From Fuerstiella sp. (GTDB lineage: Bacteria; Planctomycetota; Planctomycetia; Planctomycetales; Planctomycetaceae), in the NCBI GenBank assembly GCA_022447225.1, contig JAKVAZ010000010.1:124001-188000 (forward strand): a stretch of DNA of 64,000 nucleotides, read 5' to 3'. Position numbers and translations under genes: made by a program. The notes below the pieces were generated by a model that saw nothing but the letters and a program-made list of their open reading frames with translations, did no database searches and had not been told where the DNA came from. Within the stretch, counting starts at the first letter, position 1. Each line of letters begins with the position of its first letter. This document shows positions 36,676 to 45,862 of the stretch, in pieces.

Positions 36676-37242
36676 CAGACTGAGTTTTCCTTCATCTGAT
36701 ACTTCGGCTGATTTGCGAGCCGCCAGAATAGCATCGCCCGGTCTCAGTTTAGAGTCAAGGCGTTGGACGAACACTCGTACGGCGGAATTCCAGGATCATG
36801 TGATGTCAGAAGGCAGATGTTTGATATTCGATGTTCGGGCTGCAAGTTGGCCAGGATGCGCTGCTTAGCGCTTCCTCTATTCGTAAAGACCTTTCAATCA
36901 GCAGACTCCCGGCACACTGTGGTTTATTGCATCACACTCTCTGTTAGTCACGGCCGAAATCTTATGTTATCCGGGGCCGGCGAAAAATTTCCTGGCCTGT
37001 CGTGTTCGTGGGTAAGGTTCCGCATCCGAAAGTTGAACGGAGCTGATGCTGCAGCTGTTTGGAGATTATGCGATCAGGTTGATCGTAATCATTCATTCTG
37101 GTGTCTTGCTGATTGGGTTTATCACTGCGAAGATAGGAGCCGGGTTGATCTCTGGCTAACGATTGTCTCCTGTTTTAGTGTCCACCGGCAGGGGCCCTTG
37201 GTTGTGTCTGGTTTGCCAAATTCAGTTGAGTAAGGTCAGCAG
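36676..37242. other. Intergenic region before the HemL-like gene
   Basis: About 570 bp of divergent spacer separate the chimeric remnant and the HemL-like aminotransferase gene. No start with normal coding features is seen. Frames here are short, Cys/Trp-rich and probably spurious. Confidence 0.4.
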
Positions 37243-38601
37243 ATGGAACACAGCAACAGAATCTTTGACACGTACCGGCAGAAGACACAAGGATCTGTCG
37301 ATCTGTTTGAAGCCGCCGGTACCGTGCTTCCTGGCGGAATTGCGCATGACTCCCGATATATTAAGCCGCATCCTGTCTATATCGATCATGCCAGTGGTTC
37401 ACGAAAATGGGATGTCGACGGCAATGAGTATATCGACTATTTCGGCGGGCACGGTGCTCTCCTGCTGGGGCACAATCATATTGATGTTACCGCAGCGGTG
37501 AAGGCTCAGTTGCAAAAGGGAACGCACTTCGGCACCTGTCATGAACCTGAAGTGATGTGGGCCAAGCAAATTCAGAAGATGTTGCCCTCAGCTGAACTCG
37601 TTCGTTTCACCAGTTCCGGTACTGAAGCAACGATGCTGGCGTTTCGTCTGGCCAGAGCATTTACCGATCGACCAAAGATCCTGAGGTTTAAAGGTCACTT
37701 CCACGGCTGGCAGGATCATGCCGCATTCGGTGTGAGCTCGCACTTTGACGGCACTCCAACTCCCGGGATTCTGCCTGAGTTGAGTCAGGGAATTGTCCTG
37801 GGGGCAACGGAGTCCATTCAGGACGTCCGCCAGCGTCTGCAGGAACGTGACATCGCTGCCGTTATTTTGGAACCAACCGGCGGTGCGTGGGGACGATTTC
37901 CATTGTCGGAGCAATTCGTTCGTGATTTGCGTGTCGCCACGTCGGAAACAGACACGCTGCTGATCATGGATGAAGTTATCAGTGGTTTCAGGTGTTCACC
38001 AGGTGGTGCGCAGGTCGAACTCGGAATAACACCGGACATCACAACTCTTGCCAAAATTCTTGCAGGCGGGTTCCCCGGTGGGGCTGTCACCGGACGACGC
38101 GACGTCCTTGGACTTCTCGACATGGATTACGGCAAAGACGATGGCCGTGAAAAGGTTCCTCATCAGGGAACCTACAACGCTAATCCGGTATCCGCAGTGG
38201 CGGGACTCCGGACACTGCAGATCATTGAGGAGACTGACGTATGTGAACGGGCAAGTGCAGTTGCCTCACGATTGCGTGCGTCCCTTAATGACATCTTTCG
38301 TGAAGAAAAGATCCCGTGGGTCGTGTACGGGACCCACTCGGGTTTTCACATCTGCACTAATCCTGAGAGTATTAAAATTCCCCTGAGTGAATTCAATGCC
38401 CGAATATCACCCGAACAAATCAGGAACCAGGATCCAGTCCTGATCGGACTGTTACGGGTGGCCCTGTTGATCCATGGCGTCGATATTGCCAAGTGGCCTG
38501 GTGGTATTGTCTCTGCAGTCCATTCGTCGCAGGACACGGACGAAACGACAAACGCGTTTCGGCAGTCCGTTAAAATGCTTCGTGGCAGCGGTGTCATCTG
38601 A
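37243..38601 (+). CDS. Class III PLP-dependent aminotransferase, HemL-like
   Basis: A 452-residue protein of the aminotransferase class III family, similar in layout to glutamate-1-semialdehyde 2,1-aminomutase. The segment VRFTSSGTEATMLAFRLARAF resembles the HemL substrate region, and the PLP-lysine lies in TTLAKILAGGFPGGAV. The C-terminal part lacks the usual HemL closing pattern and is about 20 residues longer than HemL. It is thus either a HemL paralogue or a different amino-group transferase. It lies near haem genes but on the opposite strand. True HemL identity would need a tree. Confidence 0.75.
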   Translation: MEHSNRIFDTYRQKTQGSVDLFEAAGTVLPGGIAHDSRYIKPHPVYIDHASGSRKWDVDGNEYIDYFGGHGALLLGHNHIDVTAAVKAQLQKGTHFGTCHEPEVMWAKQIQKMLPSAELVRFTSSGTEATMLAFRLARAFTDRPKILRFKGHFHGWQDHAAFGVSSHFDGTPTPGILPELSQGIVLGATESIQDVRQRLQERDIAAVILEPTGGAWGRFPLSEQFVRDLRVATSETDTLLIMDEVISGFRCSPGGAQVELGITPDITTLAKILAGGFPGGAVTGRRDVLGLLDMDYGKDDGREKVPHQGTYNANPVSAVAGLRTLQIIEETDVCERASAVASRLRASLNDIFREEKIPWVVYGTHSGFHICTNPESIKIPLSEFNARISPEQIRNQDPVLIGLLRVALLIHGVDIAKWPGGIVSAVHSSQDTDETTNAFRQSVKMLRGSGVI

Positions 38602-38677
38602 AAACAAGGGGAGATTCCATTGCCGAAATCCCGGAGCAGCCGGGCGGTGAAAAACTGAGACGCTGTCGGTCGGTCTG

Positions 38678-40408
38678 TCAAACTCCGCTGGTTTCTGAGG
38701 GACCGACGTCGAGATCCTGACCTCGATGAAAATTCTTCCCCATCAGGTATTTAATCTCCAGTTCCACGTCCCTCACAAAAATTTCATCAGTCAGTTCCGG
38801 GTCACGGCGAGTGAGCGTCACTTCAATGCTGTTCCTGCCGTTTTGCGGCCAGTGTTCGCGGTTCAGTCGGAAGATGAACCAGTATCCCGATCCGGTGCGA
38901 TAACGCGGAGCACTCATCCGATACATCTGGTTGATTCTGCGAAGCGATGTCTCAGGCAGCAGCATTCCGTTCAGACGGAAGTTCAGTGTGTCGAGTTCCG
39001 TGGTATTCATCACTCGCAATCGCAGTAAAACGTCATGCACACGCCCCGCAGTGTCCCATCGCGGCAGGTTATCAGCAATCTCCAGTTCCAGGGCAACCGG
39101 TCGACTGACTTCGAGCTTCGCAGGAAGTTGTCTGGTTAACCCACGGTTGTTGAAGCGGCCTGCGGTGGTGGGGATATGATAAAACTTGTCTTTGGCGCCC
39201 ATAATGTCGGGATGAGGCAGTTCACGCAGCTTTTCGTAAAATGAAGCATCATAGGGCCAGTTGCCGTGCCACTGAGAGATATAAAGGCCGGCGACGCCAC
39301 ACTTCCAGAAACTGCAGGCTGCCGCGCGGATCATTTCAATGGGAGCTTCTGCGAGTCGATCGGAATCCAGGTGGCTGTCAATGGCAGCATGAATGCGACA
39401 CTGCGAGTTGCCGGCTGACCTGACAAGTGAGCTGATATCGTCCAGCAGCCATCCTTCGTAAACGAGGAAGGTTCCGTTCGGATCCATCAATTCAGGCTGC
39501 GCGAGCTTGTGGGCGACGATCACATCCACGATGCCTTGTTCAATCCATTTCAGTGGATCCAGTCCCCGGGACAGACACGTTTCAATGTTTGACGGAATGC
39601 TGATGACCAGTTCCCGTTGCGAGCCACTGCGTTTGACGGCTTCATGCACCCGTGCAATCCATTCGGTCATAATGTTTCGACCCGCTGTGACTTCGTCCGG
39701 GTGAAAATAATACGGCCAAAAATTTAACTGCAGCTCAATCCCGTCAACCGGGTACTGAGTCAATACTTCATTGATGATGGCAAACCGTTCATCCCGGACC
39801 TCACGGTGTTTGAAGTCAGCACAGTTGTAACCGGGGAAATCCTGACGGACTTTGCCGCCGCCGATGTCCAGTTGCTTATTGTCCAGCCGAAAATTTGAAC
39901 TGCGGATGTCATAACCACGACCGCCACGCACTCCACTTTCAAGCTGCATCAAAAGCGTAGGGTACAGCCGCATGCCTTTTTCGTGAGCCCGCTCACAGAC
40001 GATTCTCAGTGGGTCATGTCCCTGATCAATCAGCCCTTTGGCGTTTTGGTAGGTGCGTCGGAAGATCTGGTGCGTCCAGGCATCCACGTTATGGCCCCAT
40101 AATTCGCCAGCCTTCGTGTCGTGCATCATCGTTCGCCCGTCACCCAGACAAAACATCAGTGCTTCGACCGGTGTTCCCGCCAGTTCATCAACGGCGGCCT
40201 CACATTCCTCTTTCTGCATCGGTGGTTCGTACATGTAGAACAACGGGTGGCGACCGTCGTGGTAAAACATAATCTGTGGCGGAGAATCCGGCGCTGTATT
40301 CGGATCAGGAGCGTTGTCTGGTTTGCCTGTACTTAAACCCGTTTCACTTACGATCCCGGCACCAAAAGCGCCTTTCATGAAGTCTCTTCGGCTGTCACTC
40401 TGTGTCAT
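38678..40408 (-). CDS. Tat-exported TIM-barrel protein (GHL10-like glycoside hydrolase family)
   Basis: A 576-residue protein with a twin-arginine signal (SRRDFMKGAFGAG, RRxFxK) at residues 6-18. Residues about 45-420 look like a TIM barrel of the putative glycosyl hydrolase-like 10 type: VDGIELQLNFWPYYFHPDE carries a conserved acidic position, and later LYISQWHGNWPYD is the barrel end. The last 140 residues (from LEVSRPVALELEIADNLP) form a beta-rich domain. It is probably secreted folded and may act on polysaccharide, but no substrate can be named. It converges with the aminotransferase gene. Confidence 0.72.
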   Translation of the reverse strand: MTQSDSRRDFMKGAFGAGIVSETGLSTGKPDNAPDPNTAPDSPPQIMFYHDGRHPLFYMYEPPMQKEECEAAVDELAGTPVEALMFCLGDGRTMMHDTKAGELWGHNVDAWTHQIFRRTYQNAKGLIDQGHDPLRIVCERAHEKGMRLYPTLLMQLESGVRGGRGYDIRSSNFRLDNKQLDIGGGKVRQDFPGYNCADFKHREVRDERFAIINEVLTQYPVDGIELQLNFWPYYFHPDEVTAGRNIMTEWIARVHEAVKRSGSQRELVISIPSNIETCLSRGLDPLKWIEQGIVDVIVAHKLAQPELMDPNGTFLVYEGWLLDDISSLVRSAGNSQCRIHAAIDSHLDSDRLAEAPIEMIRAAACSFWKCGVAGLYISQWHGNWPYDASFYEKLRELPHPDIMGAKDKFYHIPTTAGRFNNRGLTRQLPAKLEVSRPVALELEIADNLPRWDTAGRVHDVLLRLRVMNTTELDTLNFRLNGMLLPETSLRRINQMYRMSAPRYRTGSGYWFIFRLNREHWPQNGRNSIEVTLTRRDPELTDEIFVRDVELEIKYLMGKNFHRGQDLDVGPSETSGV

Positions 40409-40482
40409 CGATCTGCCTTTCCGTCAGTCAGTTTCGCCGGGAGTCCGGATTGTTGTCTGCTTGTGATTCGAATCAGTGAGTT

Positions 40483-41220
40483 TCAGTCAGTCTGGACCCA
40501 TCCGGCGAAGTACTCCGGTGACCACTTTCGGGTGAGAAATATCTTTCTTTGTGCATACATTCCGTGGGGCAGACACTCTTCACCTTCGATCCAGGCTTCG
40601 GCAGCTTCCAGTGTCGGCAGTTCGATAATCCAAGCTCGGTGCCAGTCGTTCTGCGGTGTGAGGAGCTGGAAGGCTTCCAGGCGTATCAATCCGTATTTGC
40701 GGGCGATACTCTGCATGAGTTGCCCGTGTTGGGCATCGCCACGAACGTCTGCTGAGAGTGATTCTGCCCCAGGCCTGTACCGAGCAAACATCAGCACGAC
40801 GATACTGTCCCTGTCCGTCCACAACTCCGGAACATTGTGGGGATCGACAGTCAGAGGAACAGTCGCAGAGACTGGTCGGGGGCCCCATGCGTTGAACACG
40901 TCGGGCTGCAACTGCTGCGATAAGAAATACTCGTAGTAGCCATAGCGACCATACGGCGGGGCCATCTCTGCACGAATCCACCGCTCGGCACCTTTTATCT
41001 TAGGGAACTCAATCAGCCAGAAACGCTGCCAGTTGTCCTGGGGGCCGATGAGGCGAAATCCTTCGAGCCGACTCAGTTGGTGCTTCTCGGCCACCGTCAG
41101 CATCAGGTCAACATGAATTTGAGAGAACTTACGCTGATCTGTGTCGGATAACTCGTACCATGAGGGCAGCCGTCCACCCTTGAAAAGTACAACAATGTTG
41201 TCAGTGTTGCCGGCTGGCAT
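40483..41220 (-). CDS. Internally duplicated small protein, two-domain, unknown function
   Basis: A 245-residue protein made of two similar halves. In the first half KHQLSRLEGFRLIGPQDNWQ matches KYGLIRLEAFQLLTPQNDWH in the second, and both are followed by a W-x-IE segment (RFWLIEFP and RAWIIELP). The ends of the halves also align (PPYGRYGYYEYFL with LPHGMYAQRKIFL). The pattern suggests two dimeric alpha-beta-barrel-like domains. It has no signal peptide, so is cytoplasmic. I do not recognise a named family. It lies upstream of the Tat protein on the same strand, 75 bp apart, and may be co-transcribed. Confidence 0.72.
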   Translation of the reverse strand: MPAGNTDNIVVLFKGGRLPSWYELSDTDQRKFSQIHVDLMLTVAEKHQLSRLEGFRLIGPQDNWQRFWLIEFPKIKGAERWIRAEMAPPYGRYGYYEYFLSQQLQPDVFNAWGPRPVSATVPLTVDPHNVPELWTDRDSIVVLMFARYRPGAESLSADVRGDAQHGQLMQSIARKYGLIRLEAFQLLTPQNDWHRAWIIELPTLEAAEAWIEGEECLPHGMYAQRKIFLTRKWSPEYFAGWVQTD

Positions 41221-41602
41221 ATCTTTTTGATCTCCCCTGCCGGACAGGTGGACGGGTTAACTGACACAACGATCAAGGCATTGGTAATCAGACTGATTGA
41301 ACACAAGTATGATACCCTCAGTTGATGCCCGATGTCTTCCTGTCACCGAATGGTGATTGCGTAAACGAGTTCCGGATGATTTGAGGTTCCGCAGATCGCG
41401 GTGAGGATCGTTTTCCAGTGATGTACAGGATTCTTCACGGGGCCTGTTTACCGGTGACCTTTCCGTACGATGCTGTAAAGTGAATTGAATCCATCCCTTC
41501 CCCGTCCATGCTGCCGGATATTGTGTATATTTGCAATTACGGTGTAATGATCATGGGCTGTTCCATGGTGATTTCGCAGCGAAAGAGTCCGCAGAAACAC
41601 AG
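41221..41602. other. Intergenic region before the amidohydrolase remnant
   Basis: This 382-bp gap lies between divergent genes. Nothing coding is evident. Confidence 0.4.
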
Positions 41603-42010
41603 ATGCACCTCAGAAAAATGTTGCGAGCATCTTTACTGATGGCCGGATTCAGTGCCAACACGTTCGCAGAAACGATCATTCATGCAGGTCGCTTTATCAA
41701 TGGTCATGATGGCGTGGTCCATCAGAAAATGTCAGTCCGGATTAACGACCGTGCGCGACGTTGGAGACAATAGAGTCAGTTCAGTTTTACAGCGCAAAGC
41801 AATCGATCAGGGCTGGATTAGCGGCCCGTGTATTTTCACGTCCGGCATGTTGCTGGCGACCACAGGGCCTATGTCGATGGGACGAATGGTTATGTGGACA
41901 TTGGCAGACTCCGCTTCACCGAATTGTCCGATTTTGCTAAACCACCCCAAGTTCAGAACCCTGGGCAATTTGCATCCGGTGTCAATCTGAAACTTTTTCC
42001 CTGCATGTGA
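41603..42010 (+). pseudogene. Decayed exported amidohydrolase
   Basis: The start encodes a signal peptide (MHLRKMLRASLLMAGFSANT) followed by ETIIHAGRFINGHDG, the N-terminal strand of amidohydrolases related to imidazolonepropionase. About 45 codons in, the reading jumps frame and about 70 residues that should carry the HxH metal motif are missing. It resumes as LTTVRDVGDN, then GWISGPCIFTSGMLLATTG, both typical of the family. A second frame change follows near 41870, after which YVDGTNGYVD continues the match. The rest of the barrel is gone. An intact homologue would have about 430 residues, so this is a clear remnant. Confidence 0.78.
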
Positions 42011-42041
42011 TCGTCAAATCAACAGGGAGACTGACCGCAAA

Positions 42042-43772
42042 ATGAATGTCGTACTCGGATTTGTGTTCCTGCTGTTCCTGCTGCTGCTGGTGATGATCTT
42101 TGGCGAGCAGTTGAGTGTTTTTGGTGGTTTTTACGGCCGCTGGTTTACCGCACTTTCAGAGTTCATTGCGGATCTGTGGGACAGCATGTGCGAGGGAGTC
42201 GATCGCGTCTGGTGCTTTGTGCTGGAACACCTCTGGTGGGTGCTGGCAGTCAGTTCGGGAAGTGCCGGAGTTCTGATCGTCGCATGGATGTTGTTTGGAG
42301 GAATTGCAGAACAGGCGGCCGCCAATCTGTTTCAACGTTCCGGACGGATGAATGCGGGAGGCAGCCTGGACGGGCCCACAGAAATTCAGTCTCAGCCATG
42401 GACCGAACGGCCAAATGATTCAATCCGACGCAGAACTCTTCCTGACTCTCATGTTGTGCATCAGGAACCGTCAAATCGTCGACCGGACGTTGACCGGATC
42501 CTGAGCCAGAATCTGCTGCCAGGCCGGGAAACCGGTACACCGGGCAGGTCTGCTTCCGATAATGCTGTACTGTCCCCGATCGACATGGTTCGCGGGAGGG
42601 ATTACTTCAGACGAGGATTTGAGGATCTCGACGATCTTTCGGACGGGAATTCGGAGTCCTTCGACGGAAACCACAGTGACATGGCGGTTCTCGAACCCGA
42701 AACACGGATTGTTCCCCGCCTTCGAACACCACAGTTTTCACGGCAAAGAGAGGAACAGTACGATGGCGACGTCATCGTGGAGACTTCCGGGGTCGTTACA
42801 ACATCCCAAACACTAAAAGACGAAATTGAATCAGCGCTGCGTCAACTCAGATTTACGCGGCAGGATGACTGGAAACTTCGAGATCGGCTTCCTGATCGAA
42901 GCCTTAATTTTTCGAACCTGACGACAGAGTTGTTTTCGGTGCACGAAGCCAGCGTTGACGAACTTGATGCTGTCAGGTCGCGTGTAAGTATTGTGCCTGG
43001 TACTGATGTCGGTGCCAGTGATCTGCACATCCAAAAGAGTATGGCTGTCGCAGATGGTACAAATTTGTTCGACATTCAAATCAGTATCACGAATCAGTCT
43101 TCGCAGCAAATGAGTGGTTTGCTGATCCACGAACGACTTCCGTATCCGCTGGAGGCGGTGTCCGTTGGGCAGCAGGGTGTTTGTCGTGATTCAACGGTGA
43201 CCTGGGTTGTTGACGGCCTTCTTCCGCTGAATGAAAAAATTCTGCGAGTTCGTGTGAGGTCCGATTCCGGTCGTTTGTTTCCGCCTCCGAAAACCGTGAT
43301 TTCAGCAGTTGCGGCGGTTTCCTCTGAGGTTGTCGTCGGGTCGGAACGGCAAACGGACTATCCGACAGGCCGGCCGGATGTGCGGCTCACCATGCAAGAT
43401 TTCCCCCAGGTCGCCTGGTTATTCGACGATGTTGAGATTCCGTTTCGACTGAGTAATGTGGGTTCACAAACAGCAGCCGAGGTCTTGCTTCGTGTTGAGC
43501 TGCCGCGTGGGTTGTCTCACCGGGATATCAGGGACGATGATGTCAATCGGAGACTTTCTTTGATCATTCGCAATCTCGAGCCAAACACCAGTCGCGTTAA
43601 GATGCTGAAGGTGCGTGCCTCTGATGCGGGAGAGCATATTGCTGTCGTTGATGTTTCAGCCAGTGGCAGCGAACCTGAATTCACAACATTCAGAATTCGG
43701 GTCCAGGACGACAGACAGGACGACGCGAAGGAACTCCGGCCATTTTCTCCGGAAAACGACGGATCACGGTGA
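42042..43772 (+). CDS. Membrane-anchored protein with DUF11-like repeats, unknown
   Basis: A 576-residue protein. Two hydrophobic segments at the start, roughly residues 5-22 and 62-88, anchor it in the membrane. A low-complexity, Arg/Ser/Asp-rich region follows to about 260. From about 330 onward come beta-rich repeats like those in DUF11 or CARDB domains: NLFDIQISITNQSSQQMSGL, later VPFRLSNVGS-like segments (IPFRLSNVGSQTAAEVLLRV). Such domains mediate surface or complex assembly. It directly follows the amidohydrolase remnant and precedes the DUF1549 gene on the same strand. No enzymatic motif is visible. Confidence 0.68.
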   Translation: MNVVLGFVFLLFLLLLVMIFGEQLSVFGGFYGRWFTALSEFIADLWDSMCEGVDRVWCFVLEHLWWVLAVSSGSAGVLIVAWMLFGGIAEQAAANLFQRSGRMNAGGSLDGPTEIQSQPWTERPNDSIRRRTLPDSHVVHQEPSNRRPDVDRILSQNLLPGRETGTPGRSASDNAVLSPIDMVRGRDYFRRGFEDLDDLSDGNSESFDGNHSDMAVLEPETRIVPRLRTPQFSRQREEQYDGDVIVETSGVVTTSQTLKDEIESALRQLRFTRQDDWKLRDRLPDRSLNFSNLTTELFSVHEASVDELDAVRSRVSIVPGTDVGASDLHIQKSMAVADGTNLFDIQISITNQSSQQMSGLLIHERLPYPLEAVSVGQQGVCRDSTVTWVVDGLLPLNEKILRVRVRSDSGRLFPPPKTVISAVAAVSSEVVVGSERQTDYPTGRPDVRLTMQDFPQVAWLFDDVEIPFRLSNVGSQTAAEVLLRVELPRGLSHRDIRDDDVNRRLSLIIRNLEPNTSRVKMLKVRASDAGEHIAVVDVSASGSEPEFTTFRIRVQDDRQDDAKELRPFSPENDGSR

Positions 43773-43954
43773 TTTCGTCTTCGCTGACGGGGTGTGTCGA
43801 CCGACATCTCAGGCACAGAATTAATTGGCCCTGACCCGTTTTGCGTGTTTTCTTCGACACTGTGACCGCCCCGGCGGGTTTAGCTCAGCACAGGCTCGAT
43901 GAGAGCCTTCATTGTCTGGTGCAGGCCGTGATCTGACACAAGAAAGGTATCTCC

Positions 43955-45733
43955 GTGAGAATTGTTTACCTTGCCGTCATTCCTGTCATCGTTGCCACAT
44001 CCGGTACGGCAGCTGAACGGTCCGTCGGTTCGGCGGGAAAGTCAGCCGAAGTTGACCGACTGATTTATGCCGATCATTCTGCTGCGAGCGTAGACCGGAT
44101 TGACGATGCAAATTTTCTGCGCCGAATCTCACTGGACCTGATCGGCCGCCCGGCCACACCGGGAGAAATCACTCGGTTTGGGCTCTATCCTTCGTCTGAA
44201 AAGCGAATGGAGGCAGTCAAACGACTTCTGAATTCTCCGGAATATGGTGAAAACTGGGCGCGGTACTGGCGCGACGCGATATTGCTTCGGGCAACGAATG
44301 TTCGTTCCGGACTGGTCCGACAGCCATTTGAAAAATGGATGGCTGAGAAGCTGAATAGTAACCGCCCGTGGGATCAGATTGTCGAAGAATTGTTGACTGC
44401 TACCGGGCAGGTCACAGAAAACGGGGCAACAGCGCTACTGTTCGCACATGAAGGGGAGCCGGAGGAGGTGGCTGCCGAGGCTTCGAGGCTGTTCATGGGG
44501 ATCCAGATTCAGTGTGCCAATTGTCACGACCATCCGTGGGACCGCTGGAAACGTAAAGAATTTCACGAACTGGTCGCATTCTTTCCCCGTGTCAGTGTAC
44601 GACGAGATCGCTCGATGGATGTTCGCAACGCTTTTATTGTTGCGTCGGTGAACGGGAATCAGCGACGACGCCGGGGCGTCTCTGAGTTTCTGCTGACGCG
44701 ACTCGACAGGAACGAAGATGGATTGATTTCAAGGAACGAGGCTCAGAAGTCACCGCTGCGACGACTGTTTTCCAACGATCAAATCATGCAGCGCACTGAC
44801 AGGAACGGTGATGGAAAACTGACGCTGGAAGAAATTAGAACAGCCGAACCCCCTGGAAATAACCGACCGGGTCGGGGAAGCGCAGAACATTTCATGCCTG
44901 ATCTGGAGAATCCTGCCCTGGAAGGAACCCAGGTCGATCCGATGTTTTTTCTGAACGGTCGTAAAATCAAGTCAGGTTCAGATGATCTGGACCGTCGATC
45001 GGCTGCCGCCGATCTCATCACCAGTCGGGGAAACCAATGGTTTGCAAAGGCCGTTGTCAACCGGATTTGGGCAGAACTGACCGGAACTGCGTTCTATTCA
45101 CCAGTGGATGATATCGGTCCGGATCGCGAAGCCAGTCACCCAGCCGCGCTGCAAGCTCTTTGCGAGGGGTTTGTGAGCAGTCGTTATGACCTGAAGTGGC
45201 TGGTTGAGACCATCGTGGCGACGGATGTTTATCAACGCAGAATCAGGACTGATGTTGAGGGATTTGCGTATCTGGAACCGGCCGTTTTGAGATCTGATCA
45301 GCTGTACGCTGTGTTGTGTCAGTCCCTTGGTGTCGACGGTATGCGGCTTCCTGTCGAAGGTCGACGACGGTTTGATCGGGGAGATCCCGGGCGAAGCGCG
45401 ATAGCTGCCACCTTCGGTTTTGACCCCTCAACACCGCGCGATGAGGTAACCGGCACGATACCTCAGGCGCTCTTTCTGATGAATTCACCGCAAATCAGTC
45501 AACTGATCAGCGGACGAGATTCTGACAGTCCGATTGCCGGAATTCGACAACGGGTGTCCTCTGACGAGGAAGCTGTCTGTGAATTATATCTGACGGTTCT
45601 TGGACGAGAACCGACGACCGGAGAACTGGCCGTGTGCCGTGAATTTCTGCAGGACACCGTCGGCAGTACCGAAGCGCTGGAGGACGTCTTATGGGTGTTG
45701 TTGAATTCCAGTGAGTTTCGAACAAAGCGTTAA
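43955..45733 (+). CDS. Exported DUF1549/DUF1553 protein with two EF-hands
   Basis: A 592-residue planctomycete-type protein. A short signal sequence (VRIVYLAVIPVIVATSGTAA) follows a GTG start with a good AGAAAGG ribosome site. DUF1549 spans about residues 35-235 and holds CANCHDHPWDRW (Cys187, Cys190, His191), the family's CxxCH-like motif. Residues 251-262 (DRNEDGLISRNE) and 282-293 (DRNGDGKLTLEE) are two canonical EF-hand calcium loops. DUF1553 occupies the C-terminal half, with NRIWAELTGTAFYSPVDDIG and a late LFLMNSPQ motif. It is followed by the DUF1501 gene, the classic partner. The function of the pair is unknown; an extracellular polymer or redox role has been guessed. Confidence 0.93.
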   Translation: MRIVYLAVIPVIVATSGTAAERSVGSAGKSAEVDRLIYADHSAASVDRIDDANFLRRISLDLIGRPATPGEITRFGLYPSSEKRMEAVKRLLNSPEYGENWARYWRDAILLRATNVRSGLVRQPFEKWMAEKLNSNRPWDQIVEELLTATGQVTENGATALLFAHEGEPEEVAAEASRLFMGIQIQCANCHDHPWDRWKRKEFHELVAFFPRVSVRRDRSMDVRNAFIVASVNGNQRRRRGVSEFLLTRLDRNEDGLISRNEAQKSPLRRLFSNDQIMQRTDRNGDGKLTLEEIRTAEPPGNNRPGRGSAEHFMPDLENPALEGTQVDPMFFLNGRKIKSGSDDLDRRSAAADLITSRGNQWFAKAVVNRIWAELTGTAFYSPVDDIGPDREASHPAALQALCEGFVSSRYDLKWLVETIVATDVYQRRIRTDVEGFAYLEPAVLRSDQLYAVLCQSLGVDGMRLPVEGRRRFDRGDPGRSAIAATFGFDPSTPRDEVTGTIPQALFLMNSPQISQLISGRDSDSPIAGIRQRVSSDEEAVCELYLTVLGREPTTGELAVCREFLQDTVGSTEALEDVLWVLLNSSEFRTKR

Positions 45734-45862
45734 AGATGTGGTTTTCCGGCTGTGGGCCGGCGAATGACACAGGACTCTGTGAAGAGTTCTTGAAGTTATT
45801 GGGAATTCCGTTTCATTGTTTGATTGATTTCCTGTTTTGGCAGCATTCATCGGAGCGCAGTA

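Noticed and set aside
36763-37233. 156-codon plus-strand frame before the HemL-like gene
   Set aside because: It is Cys- and Trp-rich without a pattern and has no similarity. It is most likely random.
37243-38601. Direct naming of the aminotransferase as hemL
   Set aside because: The C-terminal pattern differs from HemL and the gene is on the opposite strand from the haem genes, so the symbol was withheld.
45746-45760. CCGGC and GCCGG hairpin after the DUF1549 gene
   Set aside because: The stem is only 5 bp. The next gene, the DUF1501 partner, is expected to be co-transcribed.
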